A stretch of 64,000 bases of DNA from Gracilibacillus sp. YIM 98692 (GTDB taxonomy: Bacteria; Bacillota; Bacilli; Bacillales; Amphibacillaceae): positions 62,001 through 126,000 of the forward strand of contig NZ_WIXM01000001.1 in the NCBI RefSeq assembly GCF_010993965.1, read 5' to 3'. A program made the translations under genes and the position numbers. The notes under the pieces were generated by a model. The model saw only the letters and a list, made by a program, of their open reading frames with translations, did no database searches and was not told where the DNA came from. This document shows, piece by piece, positions 18,175 to 26,585 of this stretch. Each line of letters begins with the position of its first letter. The stretch's first letter is position 1.

Positions 18175-18528
18175 CTACTGAAATTCTTTTTTCGTCAATT
18201 GTTCTTTAACTGATTTTGTGTCAGAAATACTACCGTTTGTTAAATTATTCAATCCGAACACATGCTGTTTGCCTGCTATTTCTACTAACTCTACTTCTTT
18301 TTCCTCACCTGGTTCAAAACGGACTGCTGTCCCTGCTGCTATATTCAGGCGCATGCCTAATGCTTGCTCGCGGTCGAATTGTAAATGTCTATTGACCTCT
18401 AAGAAATGATAGTGTGAACCGACTTGAATTGGTCGATCCCCCGTATTTGCTACCATAATCGTTTTGGTTTTTCGATTTTTATTTATCTCTACCTTTTCTT
18501 CTTTTAACCGATATTCTCCTGGTATCAT
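18175..18528 (-). CDS. ureB: Urease beta subunit
   Basis: Structural subunit of urease. The 117-residue protein shows the typical start MIPGEYRL, the [19 protein letters not shown] core and [15 protein letters not shown]. It is a separate polypeptide, not fused to ureA, as is usual outside Helicobacter. The gene has AAAGGAGGG upstream. Confidence 0.97.
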   Translation of the reverse strand: MIPGEYRLKEEKVEINKNRKTKTIMVANTGDRPIQVGSHYHFLEVNRHLQFDREQALGMRLNIAAGTAVRFEPGEEKEVELVEIAGKQHVFGLNNLTNGSISDTKSVKEQLTKKEFQ

Positions 18529-18547
18529 CTGATCGCCCTCCTTTTCC

Positions 18548-18850
18548 TTAAACGATTGGTTGATGAACCGTTACTAACTTGGTGCCATCAGGGAAAGTTG
18601 CTTCTACTTGCACACTTTCAACCATCTCTGGCACACCTTCCATCACATCATCTGCGGTTAGCACTTGTTTTCCTTCTTGCATTAATTGCGCTACCGTTTT
18701 TCCTTCTCTTGCTCCTTCCAGTAAATAGCAGCTGATCAAAGCAGTCGCTTCCGGATAATTTAGCTTAAGCCCCTTATCCTTCCGCTTTTGCGCTAACTCA
18801 CCTGCTAGAAAAAGCATCAGCTTTTCTTGTTCCACTGGTGAAATCTTCAT
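18548..18850 (-). CDS. ureA: Urease gamma subunit
   Basis: Smallest structural urease subunit, 100 residues, with the family pattern [18 protein letters not shown] at the start and a TVHQPI C-terminus. It sits 15 bp after urtE, so urea import and urea hydrolysis genes are one transcription unit. Confidence 0.97.
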   Translation of the reverse strand: MKISPVEQEKLMLFLAGELAQKRKDKGLKLNYPEATALISCYLLEGAREGKTVAQLMQEGKQVLTADDVMEGVPEMVESVQVEATFPDGTKLVTVHQPIV

Positions 18851-18865
18851 TAAAATCCCTCCGTT

Positions 18866-19555
18866 TTATACACTTAAATAACGATAGACCGCCTCATCAT
18901 CTACTTGGTCTATCGAATTTTCGTAAACGATAGATCCGTGATCGATCACGTATAAGTAATCCGCAACACTTTTAACAAAATCTAAATTTTGTTCAACCAA
19001 GATCATTGAGGTATGTGAGCTGTTTTTAATATCTACGATGACGTCTTGAATTTCTTGGACAATATTGGGCTGGATTCCCTCTGTCGGCTCATCCAACAGT
19101 AAAAAGGAAGGATTCGACACAAGTGCACGTGCAATGGCTAGCTGTTGCTGCTGACCGCCACTTAAATCTCCGCCATTTCGCTTAGCAAAGTCCTTTAAAA
19201 TCGGAAAATATTCATATACTTTCTTATCTATCTTCGTTTCGTTCCCTGCTTCTAACCCAAGTAATAAATTTTCGTAAACCGACAGTTTTGGGAAAATTTC
19301 CCGCCCTTGCGGCACATACCCTATTCCTTTCTGTGCACGCTGCGACGGTCGAATCCTCGTAATATCTTCAGAATTATAGTATATATCCCCCTTCTGCGGT
19401 TGTAAAATACCAATAATCGTTTTTAACAGTGTTGTTTTGCCGACACCATTTCTCCCCATGACACATATCACTTGATCTTGCTTTACTTCTATATTCATGT
19501 CACGGATTACCATGCTTTCTTCGTATCCTGCTTCCACTCCTTGTATTGTTAACAT
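18866..19555 (-). CDS. urtE: Urea ABC transporter ATP-binding protein UrtE
   Basis: One of two LivF/LivG-type ATPases of the urea importer. Walker A is GRNGVGKTTLL, the signature is LSGGQQQQLAIARAL and Walker B is FLLLDEPTEGIQP, the LivF/UrtE form. AGAAAGG supports ATG 19555 over the upstream TTG 19564, which leaves 1 nt after the urtD stop. Confidence 0.93.
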   Translation of the reverse strand: MLTIQGVEAGYEESMVIRDMNIEVKQDQVICVMGRNGVGKTTLLKTIIGILQPQKGDIYYNSEDITRIRPSQRAQKGIGYVPQGREIFPKLSVYENLLLGLEAGNETKIDKKVYEYFPILKDFAKRNGGDLSGGQQQQLAIARALVSNPSFLLLDEPTEGIQPNIVQEIQDVIVDIKNSSHTSMILVEQNLDFVKSVADYLYVIDHGSIVYENSIDQVDDEAVYRYLSV

Positions 19556-19556
19556 A

Positions 19557-20306
19557 TTACTCAACCTTTCTACCTAGATAAACTTCCCTAACAGTTGGAT
19601 CATTCTGCACCTGATCCATGGTACCTTCATATAACAATTGTCCTTCATGCATGACCGAAACAATATCTGAATATTCTTTCACAAAGTCCATATCATGTTC
19701 AACGATTAATACCGCACGATCCTTTGCTATTTTTGTAATCAATGCTCCTGTTTTGTCTCTTTCTTTTTTCGACATTCCAGCAATCGGTTCATCTAATAAC
19801 ACTACTTCCGGCTCTTGCATTAGGACCATTGCAATTTCTAACCATTGTTTTTGACCGTGTGCTAGAGCACCTGCTTCTTGATCTCTTTCTTCTGTTAGTC
19901 CGATCAACTCTAGCATTTCTTCTAGTTTATTTTTTTCTTCATTTGTCCATTTCGCTTTGATCATCGAAAACAAATTTTTCTTTTGTTTCATGGCGATCTC
20001 TAAATTTTCCTCCACGGTTAAATTGGCAAAGATCGAAGGTGCCTGAAATTTTCTTGAAATCCCTTGATGAACAATTTGATTTTCGCTTAATTTAGATAAC
20101 TCTTTTTGTCCCTGCAATAGAATTTCTCCATTTGTCGCTCTCGTTTTCCCGCAAATCACATCTAGTAAAGTCGTTTTTCCCGCTCCGTTAGGGCCGATAA
20201 CAAAATGAACATTATTCGGTTGAACGGTAAAATCTAATTGATTAATCGCTTTAAATCCACTAAAATCAACTATAACTTTTTTCAACTTCAACACTGTCTC
20301 TGGCAT
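19557..20306 (-). CDS. urtD: Urea ABC transporter ATP-binding protein UrtD
   Basis: LivG-type ATPase paired with UrtE. Walker A is GPNGAGKTTLL. The signature is degenerate, ALAHGQKQWLEIAM, which is normal for UrtD, and Walker B is VVLLDEPIAGMS. GGAGG precedes ATG 20306. The gene begins 41 bp inside urtC, indicating translational coupling. Confidence 0.93.
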   Translation of the reverse strand: MPETVLKLKKVIVDFSGFKAINQLDFTVQPNNVHFVIGPNGAGKTTLLDVICGKTRATNGEILLQGQKELSKLSENQIVHQGISRKFQAPSIFANLTVEENLEIAMKQKKNLFSMIKAKWTNEEKNKLEEMLELIGLTEERDQEAGALAHGQKQWLEIAMVLMQEPEVVLLDEPIAGMSKKERDKTGALITKIAKDRAVLIVEHDMDFVKEYSDIVSVMHEGQLLYEGTMDQVQNDPTVREVYLGRKVE

Positions 20307-21348
20307 CTTGTTTTTTCCTCCTATCTTTCCATTTGTCCAATAGCCCCGTTAGCCCTTTTGGTAAGAAGACAACAACAAGCACAAATAACAACCCTAAGAA
20401 ATAAGTCCAGTATTCTGGATAAGACTCACTAAAACCTGTCTTCGCTGCATTGACAAAAACAGCACCAATCACCGGACCAATGATTGTTCCTCTTCCGCCT
20501 AGAGCCACCCAGAGCACCATTTCAATAGAAGGAATAATGCCAATCATCGTAGGAGAAATAATACCAACCTGTAATACGAAAAGCATCCCGGCAATACCTG
20601 CGATCGCAGCAGATAATGTATAAATAAATGTTTTATAGGAAGAAGGATTGTAACCTAAGAACCTCATTCTATTCTCACCATCTCGAATCCCTTCTAAAAC
20701 ACGTCCGAAACGTCCCTTTACAAGTTTTCGGCAGCTTATAAATACAACACCTAAAACAAGGACTGTTATTAAATAAATGGCTGTTTGAGTGGAAGCAGCA
20801 TTGACAGAGAATCCAAACAATGTCTCAAAATTGGTTAATCCACTCGTACCGCCTGTTAAATTTTGACTACCAACAAAAAGGGTTACCACAACGAGTACAA
20901 GGGCTTGTGATAAGATCGTAAAATATACACCACTTATGCGATTACGGAAAGTAAGATACCCTAGGAAAAAAGCAACTACAGCGGGTATGATAATTCCTAG
21001 TGCTATGGCGATAATCGGATATTGGAATGGCAGCCAAATTAGTGGAAGCTCACTCATACCACTCCATGCCATAAAGTCCGGTAATCCACCGGCATTTGCT
21101 TCTAACTTTAAATACATAGCCATACAATAGGCACCTAAACCAAAGAAAATCCCGTGTCCTAAACTTAAAACACCCGTGTAGCCCCACAATAAATCCAAAC
21201 CGATAGCTAAGATTGCAAATGCTAGAAATTTCCCTAGTAAATTCAATCTAAAATCGGATAAGAAAAAGGGAGCTAACAATAATAATAGAAAAATCACACT
21301 CAATATGATTTTTTGACTCCACAACTTTTGATAGATTGTATTTTGCAT
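20266..21348 (-). CDS. urtC: Urea ABC transporter permease UrtC
   Basis: LivM-type permease of about 360 residues with eight to ten hydrophobic helices and the LGLDLLWGYTGVLSLGHG motif. The C-terminal tail is basic and polar (DKWKDRRKK) and overlaps urtD. ATG 21348 has AGGAGCG eight nt upstream; the TTG two codons earlier is too close to that site. Confidence 0.93.
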   Translation of the reverse strand: MQNTIYQKLWSQKIILSVIFLLLLLAPFFLSDFRLNLLGKFLAFAILAIGLDLLWGYTGVLSLGHGIFFGLGAYCMAMYLKLEANAGGLPDFMAWSGMSELPLIWLPFQYPIIAIALGIIIPAVVAFFLGYLTFRNRISGVYFTILSQALVLVVVTLFVGSQNLTGGTSGLTNFETLFGFSVNAASTQTAIYLITVLVLGVVFISCRKLVKGRFGRVLEGIRDGENRMRFLGYNPSSYKTFIYTLSAAIAGIAGMLFVLQVGIISPTMIGIIPSIEMVLWVALGGRGTIIGPVIGAVFVNAAKTGFSESYPEYWTYFLGLLFVLVVVFLPKGLTGLLDKWKDRRKKQDARDSVEVEKSYS

Positions 21349-21367
21349 TTTCAACGCTCCTAATCTA

Positions 21368-22270
21368 TTAATCTAGTGATCTCGAACGTGACGTCACAAG
21401 TCCTGATGGTCTCCATTGTAAAAACGCAATAATGAGTAAGAAAATTAATACTTTTCCAATCGTTGCATTTGTAAAAAATTCAAAAATCGTATTGAATATA
21501 CCAATACCAAGTGCCCCTGCAACAGCACCGAATAGTGCACCAACTCCACCAACAACAACCACCATAAAGGCATCAATAATATAGCTGGTTCCTATTGTTG
21601 GACCTATTGCACCTAATAATGTCAATGCACACCCCGCAACTCCTGCAAAACCTGAACCAATGGCAAATGTCAGCATATCTACCTTTCTAGTCGAAACACC
21701 CAAACATTCTGCCATTTGGCGATTTTGCATAACTGCTCTTACTCTTCTACCGCTTGCTGTCCGATAAAAATAATAAAAAATACTAATCAAACATATGATA
21801 GATAATGCTAAAATAAACAATCTAGAATATGGAAGGGTTATGGATCCTACGGACAGTCCCCCGCTTAAAAATGATGGGCTTTTCACCCCCACATTCGGCG
21901 CTCCAAATATAGATCTTGCCAGCTGTTGCAAAACAAGTCCGACACCCCATGTCGCTAGCAAGCTATCAAGCGGGCGTTTGTACAAATGTCTAATCAAGGA
22001 AACTTCTAATAGCATGCCAATCCCTGCTGCTACTAGCATTGCTATCGGAATCGAAATAATAAAATATAAGTCAAAATATGCAGCAGGGGCATAATCCATA
22101 AAAATATTTTGGATAACATAAGTAATATAAGCACCTACCATGATTAATTCACCATGTGCCATATTGATAACATTCATTAGACCAAAAGTAATAGCAAGAC
22201 CTAATGCTATTACTAATAGGATCGAACCAAGACTTAATCCGTTAAATAAGGTAATAATGATTTCATTCAA
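21368..22270 (-). CDS. urtB: Urea ABC transporter permease UrtB
   Basis: LivH-type permease with the diagnostic LGLAITFGLMNVINMAHGE motif near the N-terminus and about eight helices. The longest frame starts at 22351, but its first 27 residues are not family-like. AAAGGAC lies ten nt before TTG 22270, which gives the expected start NEIIITLFNGLSLGS. ATG 22291 is a possible alternative without a visible ribosome site. Confidence 0.9.
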   Translation of the reverse strand: MNEIIITLFNGLSLGSILLVIALGLAITFGLMNVINMAHGELIMVGAYITYVIQNIFMDYAPAAYFDLYFIISIPIAMLVAAGIGMLLEVSLIRHLYKRPLDSLLATWGVGLVLQQLARSIFGAPNVGVKSPSFLSGGLSVGSITLPYSRLFILALSIICLISIFYYFYRTASGRRVRAVMQNRQMAECLGVSTRKVDMLTFAIGSGFAGVAGCALTLLGAIGPTIGTSYIIDAFMVVVVGGVGALFGAVAGALGIGIFNTIFEFFTNATIGKVLIFLLIIAFLQWRPSGLVTSRSRSLD

Positions 22271-22405
22271 TCCAAACAGTCCTTTCCTCATGAGGAAGGG
22301 AAGTAAGACATAGATCCTACTTCCTTTTACTTCCTTTATAATAAATACCAAGTAATGTACTCTTTTGTTACATATGATGTGAACTATATCATAAAAAAAG
22401 AAGGA

Positions 22406-23704
22406 TTATTCTGCTAAAGAATCACTTAATTCTTTTGCCCAATCATATTCTTCTAAGTATGGATCAGGCTTGATTGCTTCGTCGGAATGCCATAATTCTG
22501 AAATCATGCCATCACTTTGGACTTCACCAATTCTAACTGTTTTATAAACGTGTTGATTATCCCCATCAATTTTTACAGTGCCATTTGGTGCATCAAACGT
22601 GATACCTTTAGCTGCTTCTTTCACAGCATCAACGTCAGTTGTCCCAGCTTCTTCTACTGCTTTTGCCCATAAGTAAACACCGAAATATCCTGCTTCAATT
22701 GGGTCTGCTGTTACAGAGTCTTCGCCGTATTCTGCTTTATAGTTTGCTACAAACTCTTCGTTCTCAGGTGTATCTGTTGTTTGATAATAGTTCCAGCTTG
22801 TTAAATGTCCTTCAATAACGTCTGCGCCAATCCCTTTAATTTCTTCCTCAGCAACACTAACTGATAAAACCGTAATATCTTCTGATGTAATACCTGCGTC
22901 ATTTAATTGTTTGAAAAAGGCAACATTACTGTCCCCATTCAAAGTGTTAAAGATAACATCTGGATTTTCACTCTTAATTTTTGCAATAACTGTGTTGTAA
23001 TCTGTATGTCCTAATGGTGTATATTCCTCGCCAACAAGTTCTGCTCCTTCTGCATCTAACTGAGCTCTAATTGCTGCGTTTGCTGTTCTAGGAAAGACAT
23101 AATCAGAACCTAATAAGAAGAAAGAATCTCCTCTATTTTCTAATAACCAATTAACAGCTGGTACAATTTGTTGGTTCGGTGCAGCTCCTGTATAGAAAAT
23201 ATTCGGTGAATCTTCCATCCCTTCATATTGCACTGGATAGAATAATAAACCATTGTTTTCTTCTACTACTGGTAACATTGCTTTACGACTAGCAGATGTC
23301 CATCCACCGAAGATTGTGGCTACCTCATCTTGCTGTAACAATTTTTTAGCTTTTTCAGCGAATGTTGGCCAATCAGAAGCACCATCTTCCACAACTGGTT
23401 CCAATTGTTTTCCTAACACTCCACCATTCTCGTTAATTTCTTTAATTGCTAGTAATTCCGCTTGTTGAACGGATGTTTCACTAATCGCCATTGTTCCACT
23501 TAAAGAGTGCAGTACCCCAACTTTGATCGTATCACTCTCTTCTTCGGAGTTACTTGCATCTTCTCCGGAATCTTCTTCTGAGTTTTCTGCGTCATCGGCT
23601 GGTTCATCTGCGTTCGCTGCATTATCTGCTGCAGAACATGCCATAACGAATACAGCCATAAGTCCTAACATGATAAGAAATAATAACTGTTTCTGCTTTC
23701 TCAT
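22406..23704 (-). CDS. urtA: Urea ABC transporter substrate-binding lipoprotein UrtA
   Basis: Captures urea outside the membrane. The signal peptide ends in a lipobox (VFVMAC, C23). An acidic Asp/Glu/Ser-rich linker of about 35 residues follows, typical of salt-adapted organisms, then a type I periplasmic-binding fold ([52 protein letters not shown]). It is first in the operon, 74 bp from a TnrA-type box. Confidence 0.95.
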   Translation of the reverse strand: MRKQKQLLFLIMLGLMAVFVMACSAADNAANADEPADDAENSEEDSGEDASNSEEESDTIKVGVLHSLSGTMAISETSVQQAELLAIKEINENGGVLGKQLEPVVEDGASDWPTFAEKAKKLLQQDEVATIFGGWTSASRKAMLPVVEENNGLLFYPVQYEGMEDSPNIFYTGAAPNQQIVPAVNWLLENRGDSFFLLGSDYVFPRTANAAIRAQLDAEGAELVGEEYTPLGHTDYNTVIAKIKSENPDVIFNTLNGDSNVAFFKQLNDAGITSEDITVLSVSVAEEEIKGIGADVIEGHLTSWNYYQTTDTPENEEFVANYKAEYGEDSVTADPIEAGYFGVYLWAKAVEEAGTTDVDAVKEAAKGITFDAPNGTVKIDGDNQHVYKTVRIGEVQSDGMISELWHSDEAIKPDPYLEEYDWAKELSDSLAE

Positions 23705-23778
23705 CTGATTTCCCCCATCTCTCTGTTTTTGATTACAGTGATAAGACTAGCAAACTTCTAAAGAGCATACTAACCTAA

Positions 23779-23795
23779 TGTTAGATTTCTTAACA
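23779..23795. promoter_or_regulatory. TnrA/GlnR box upstream of urtA
   Basis: TGTTAGATTTCTTAACA fits the known consensus TGTNA-N7-TNACA with no mismatch in the specified bases. TnrA activates nitrogen-scavenging genes when glutamine is low. The site lies 75 bp upstream of the urtA start codon, consistent with control of the whole urea operon. Confidence 0.75.
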
Positions 23796-23940
23796 CAGTT
23801 TTTTAATTTTTCTGACAGATACATTTTATGGATATTGTGAAGATTTTATAGTTTTTTATATTAGATTGGTATATGTTTCTTTGTTTCAGATATATTTTGT
23901 GAGTTTTATTTTACCTTTCTCTTGTGTTTGATAGAATTAC

Positions 23941-23974
23941 AAAAAAACCAGAAAATGTCTTTTTCATTTTCTGG
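23941..23974 (-). terminator. Intrinsic terminator of ycgRQ
   Basis: On the minus strand CCAGAAAATG and CATTTTCTGG form a perfect stem with a 7-nt loop followed by T7. It lies about 90 bp downstream of the ycgQ stop codon. The rest of the urtA-ycgQ gap (23796-23940) shows nothing further. Confidence 0.85.
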
Positions 23975-24065
23975 CTTACCTTCTACCTTTTTGTTAAATT
24001 CGCTTTGCTTGGGGTACTTTTTCTTACTTCCATTACTTCCTTTCGTCATAAATACATTCTCTAAC

Positions 24066-25034
24066 TTAACCGTTCGGACTAATAATTTCAATTTGCAGTG
24101 GATAGACATAAGGTTGATCTGGCTCTTCTATAGCTTCGAATTCTGAGACTTGAATGCTTGGAATCTCCACACCTTGATATTCTGTAACAGCAATAGTTCC
24201 TGTTATTTTTAGCCATCTATCTTCTGAGAAAGAATCCGCATTATCAAATTCCGTCAAAAAGCCAATCATTCCAGCATCTGCTACACAATGTGTGATCAAA
24301 AATCTACCTAACACGAGCTGATGATCAGAAAAATCATCTTCCTTATACACAAATCCACTTAACGTAATTTCTTTCCCTTCATACAAGGAAACTTTGTCCA
24401 TAATCTCTTGATATATAGTCGCGAATAACTCTTCCTCCAACATTAAATGTGATGTATTTTTTAATTGTTCTTTTAACTGGTCATACTCTGGTTTGGATAT
24501 TTTATTACGGAAAACATTGGGGTCAATAGGATTATCATCTACTGCTCCTTTTTCTTCCACACCTGGCGGCTGATCATTTTCCTCTATATCTTCTGATATA
24601 TCCTGTTTCTCTTGGATTTCTTGTAAACTTTGATTCTTTTCTCTTGAAGAACCATAATTCGTTAAGGATAGAGAAGCTCCTTTATTTTTTGCAATAGAGG
24701 CGTCTAAACTAGATAGTGGTAAAAACATACCTGTTGTTAACGGGAACATAATAATGATATAACTGACAATTTTTTTCATGGTCATCGGTTGATCACCGTG
24801 ATCATGCTGATGAGCGTCATCTGCCATTTCTTTTCTCGGTTTAACCGGTGAAAAAACTCTCTGCATTTGAACAAGGAATAAAAATAAAAAAAGAGAGGCT
24901 CCAATTTGACTTAACGTTTCATATTTCGGATTAATTAATTTTAGTATTTCTCCACTAAAATGCAGCTTAAAAATATACAACGTAAAAAAAAGCAGGATAA
25001 CGGCACGAAGCAACTGCTGCCAGTTTAATTGCAT
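24066..25034 (-). CDS. ycgQ: YcgQ-like TIGR03943/DUF1980 protein
   Basis: Partner protein of the YcgR permease. Two N-terminal helices are followed by a short His-rich segment (DDAHQHDHGDQP near residue 75), two more hydrophobic segments, and a C-terminal domain with GKEITLSGFVYKEDDF and a metal-like RFLITHCVADAG motif. ATG 25034 is 6 nt after AAGGAGTG. It sits 15 bp behind ycgR in a Zur-box operon. A role in zinc acquisition or delivery is inferred from the box and known neighbours of this family; the reaction is unknown. Confidence 0.85.
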   Translation of the reverse strand: MQLNWQQLLRAVILLFFTLYIFKLHFSGEILKLINPKYETLSQIGASLFLFLFLVQMQRVFSPVKPRKEMADDAHQHDHGDQPMTMKKIVSYIIIMFPLTTGMFLPLSSLDASIAKNKGASLSLTNYGSSREKNQSLQEIQEKQDISEDIEENDQPPGVEEKGAVDDNPIDPNVFRNKISKPEYDQLKEQLKNTSHLMLEEELFATIYQEIMDKVSLYEGKEITLSGFVYKEDDFSDHQLVLGRFLITHCVADAGMIGFLTEFDNADSFSEDRWLKITGTIAVTEYQGVEIPSIQVSEFEAIEEPDQPYVYPLQIEIISPNG

Positions 25035-25049
25035 GTCAAACACTCCTTA

Positions 25050-26057
25050 TCAAAGGCCTTGTAACAAGCTTAATAAAATGAATGTCGTAACCGACACAAG
25101 TACGACAAAAACAACTACAAACCGGATTTTAAATACACTAAGCATCATCAACGTATTTTTCAAATCTATCATTGGTCCATAAATGAGAAAACCTAGAATA
25201 GCTGTTTGAGGGAAAATATTAGAAAAAGATGCTCCAATAAATGCATCTGCTTCTGAACAGAGGGACAACAAGTATGCTAACCCCATCATGATAGCTAACG
25301 CAGCGGCATGTCCATTCCCAACACTAACAAGAAATTCTGTCGAAACATACACTTGAACAAAAGAAGCTAATAGAGCTCCAATAATAAGATATTTCCCCAT
25401 ATCAAAAAATTCGTCTACCGCATGTAAGGTCGTTTTGCCCAGTTTATCAAGAAAAGATTGTTTATATGTATGGGGGGCATGCAAACTGCATTGGTTTTCA
25501 TTCATAATAGAATGTTTTAATTGGTTGGAACGAAATAAAAAACTAACTAACAAAGCGATCACTAAAGCGATAAGAAAACCAAGGAACATTCTTGATAGCG
25601 CAATTTGCAGGTCGTTACCAAATGCCATATAAGTAGAAAAAATCACAATGGGATTAATCAAAGGTCCTGTCAATAAAAAACCGACTCCTGCATAAATAGG
25701 AACACCTTTTGCAATTAATCGCCGTACGATCGGTACAATGCCGCATTCACACGCAGGAAAAAGCCCACCTACCACACAACTCATAAGGACAGCTAAATAT
25801 TTATTTTTTGGTATCCAACGCTTTAATTGATCCTCTGTAATAAAGATTTGAATGAAACCAGCAATAAGTACTCCTATTAATACAAACGGCAGCGCCTCAA
25901 TTAAAATACTTAAAAAAATCGTATTCATATGAAGAAAGGAATCGGATAACATAATATTTGGCATTAGACTATCACCAAAAGTTAAAACACTAATGACAAA
26001 ACCGAATAGAAACAATATAAATAAATCAATAATAATAGACGGCAAACTCTTATTCAT
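25050..26057 (-). CDS. ycgR: YcgR-like permease (UPF0718/YraQ family)
   Basis: A 335-residue membrane protein with about eight helices. Family motifs are FPACECGIVPIVRRL, with two cysteines, and LTGPLINPIVIFSTYMAFGN, repeated in the second half as LSLCSEADAFIGASF and IYGPMIDLKN. Transported substrate is not established for the family. The Zur box over the promoter points to zinc limitation as the inducing signal. AAAGGGTAGGG precedes ATG 26057. Confidence 0.87.
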   Translation of the reverse strand: MNKSLPSIIIDLFILFLFGFVISVLTFGDSLMPNIMLSDSFLHMNTIFLSILIEALPFVLIGVLIAGFIQIFITEDQLKRWIPKNKYLAVLMSCVVGGLFPACECGIVPIVRRLIAKGVPIYAGVGFLLTGPLINPIVIFSTYMAFGNDLQIALSRMFLGFLIALVIALLVSFLFRSNQLKHSIMNENQCSLHAPHTYKQSFLDKLGKTTLHAVDEFFDMGKYLIIGALLASFVQVYVSTEFLVSVGNGHAAALAIMMGLAYLLSLCSEADAFIGASFSNIFPQTAILGFLIYGPMIDLKNTLMMLSVFKIRFVVVFVVLVSVTTFILLSLLQGL

Positions 26058-26250
26058 AACCCTACCCTTTCTATTAGTTTATTAAGTATAAAGTGATACT
26101 TCGTCAGTGGTTTTTTTAACCCACTGACGGTTAGCGAAACTTATCAAGGTGCTGGCCCCACTTATCGTTCTGTCATTATTCTAAGTTTTGAAGTAAGGGG
26201 TATTACGGATGACTGTTCACCATGATAAACATTTCCTATTAAGAACTACT

Positions 26251-26269
26251 AATCGTAATCATTACGATT
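26251..26269. promoter_or_regulatory. Zur box over the ycgR promoter
   Basis: AATCGTAATCATTACGATT is a perfect 9-1-9 palindrome matching the Bacillus Zur consensus (core TCGTAATNATTACGA). On the minus strand a perfect -35, TTGACA (26296-26291), lies upstream and puts the -10 region at about 26268-26274, against the box edge. Binding would block transcription of ycgRQ when zinc is plentiful. Confidence 0.85.
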
Positions 26270-26386
26270 GTGAGTCTATTTAATAAATATTGTCAATTAT
26301 TTATTGCATTTTTTTTAGTTTTTGTTATTCTTCAAATTATTTGTTTATGGTAAAATATTAAATGCTGCTTTTAATAAGGGAAACAT

Positions 26387-26479
26387 ATGATGGACAAGTC
26401 TTGTTGCAGAAGAAGTAATTGTGTGTGTTCATCGGATAGGGTATTTTCTTTGAATGAAGATAATGATAGACATCCTTAA
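26387..26479 (+). CDS. Cysteine-rich 30-aa mini-protein or leader peptide (candidate)
   Basis: ATG 26387 follows AAGGGAAAC and opens a 30-codon frame that begins MMDKSCCRRSNCVCSS and ends NEDNDRHP. Four cysteines in nine residues are striking. It lies 118 bp from the Zur box and 106 bp upstream of the NhaC-type gene on the same strand. It could be a cysteine-sensing leader peptide, a small metal-binding peptide, or chance. No attenuator hairpin with a T tract follows. Confidence 0.35.
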   Translation: MMDKSCCRRSNCVCSSDRVFSLNEDNDRHP

Positions 26480-26585
26480 ATAATATTTATGCTTCCCTTT
26501 GGCTAAAATGAATTGAAATAGTTTAACAATGAAAAATTGAGATTTTTGCTCAATACATGTTTGGAATGATGGGAGGAAAAGCTAT

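Noticed and set aside
23906-24109. 67-codon minus-strand ORF (or a 47-codon version from ATG 24049) downstream of ycgQ
   Set aside because: It runs straight through a textbook terminator (stem CCAGAAAATG/CATTTTCTGG plus T7), overlaps ycgQ, and has no good ribosome site.
26101-26131. Hairpin CAGTGG/CCACTG between ycgR and its Zur box as an attenuator
   Set aside because: The stem has no T tract on either strand and no alternative fold was evident, so it is only a leader hairpin.
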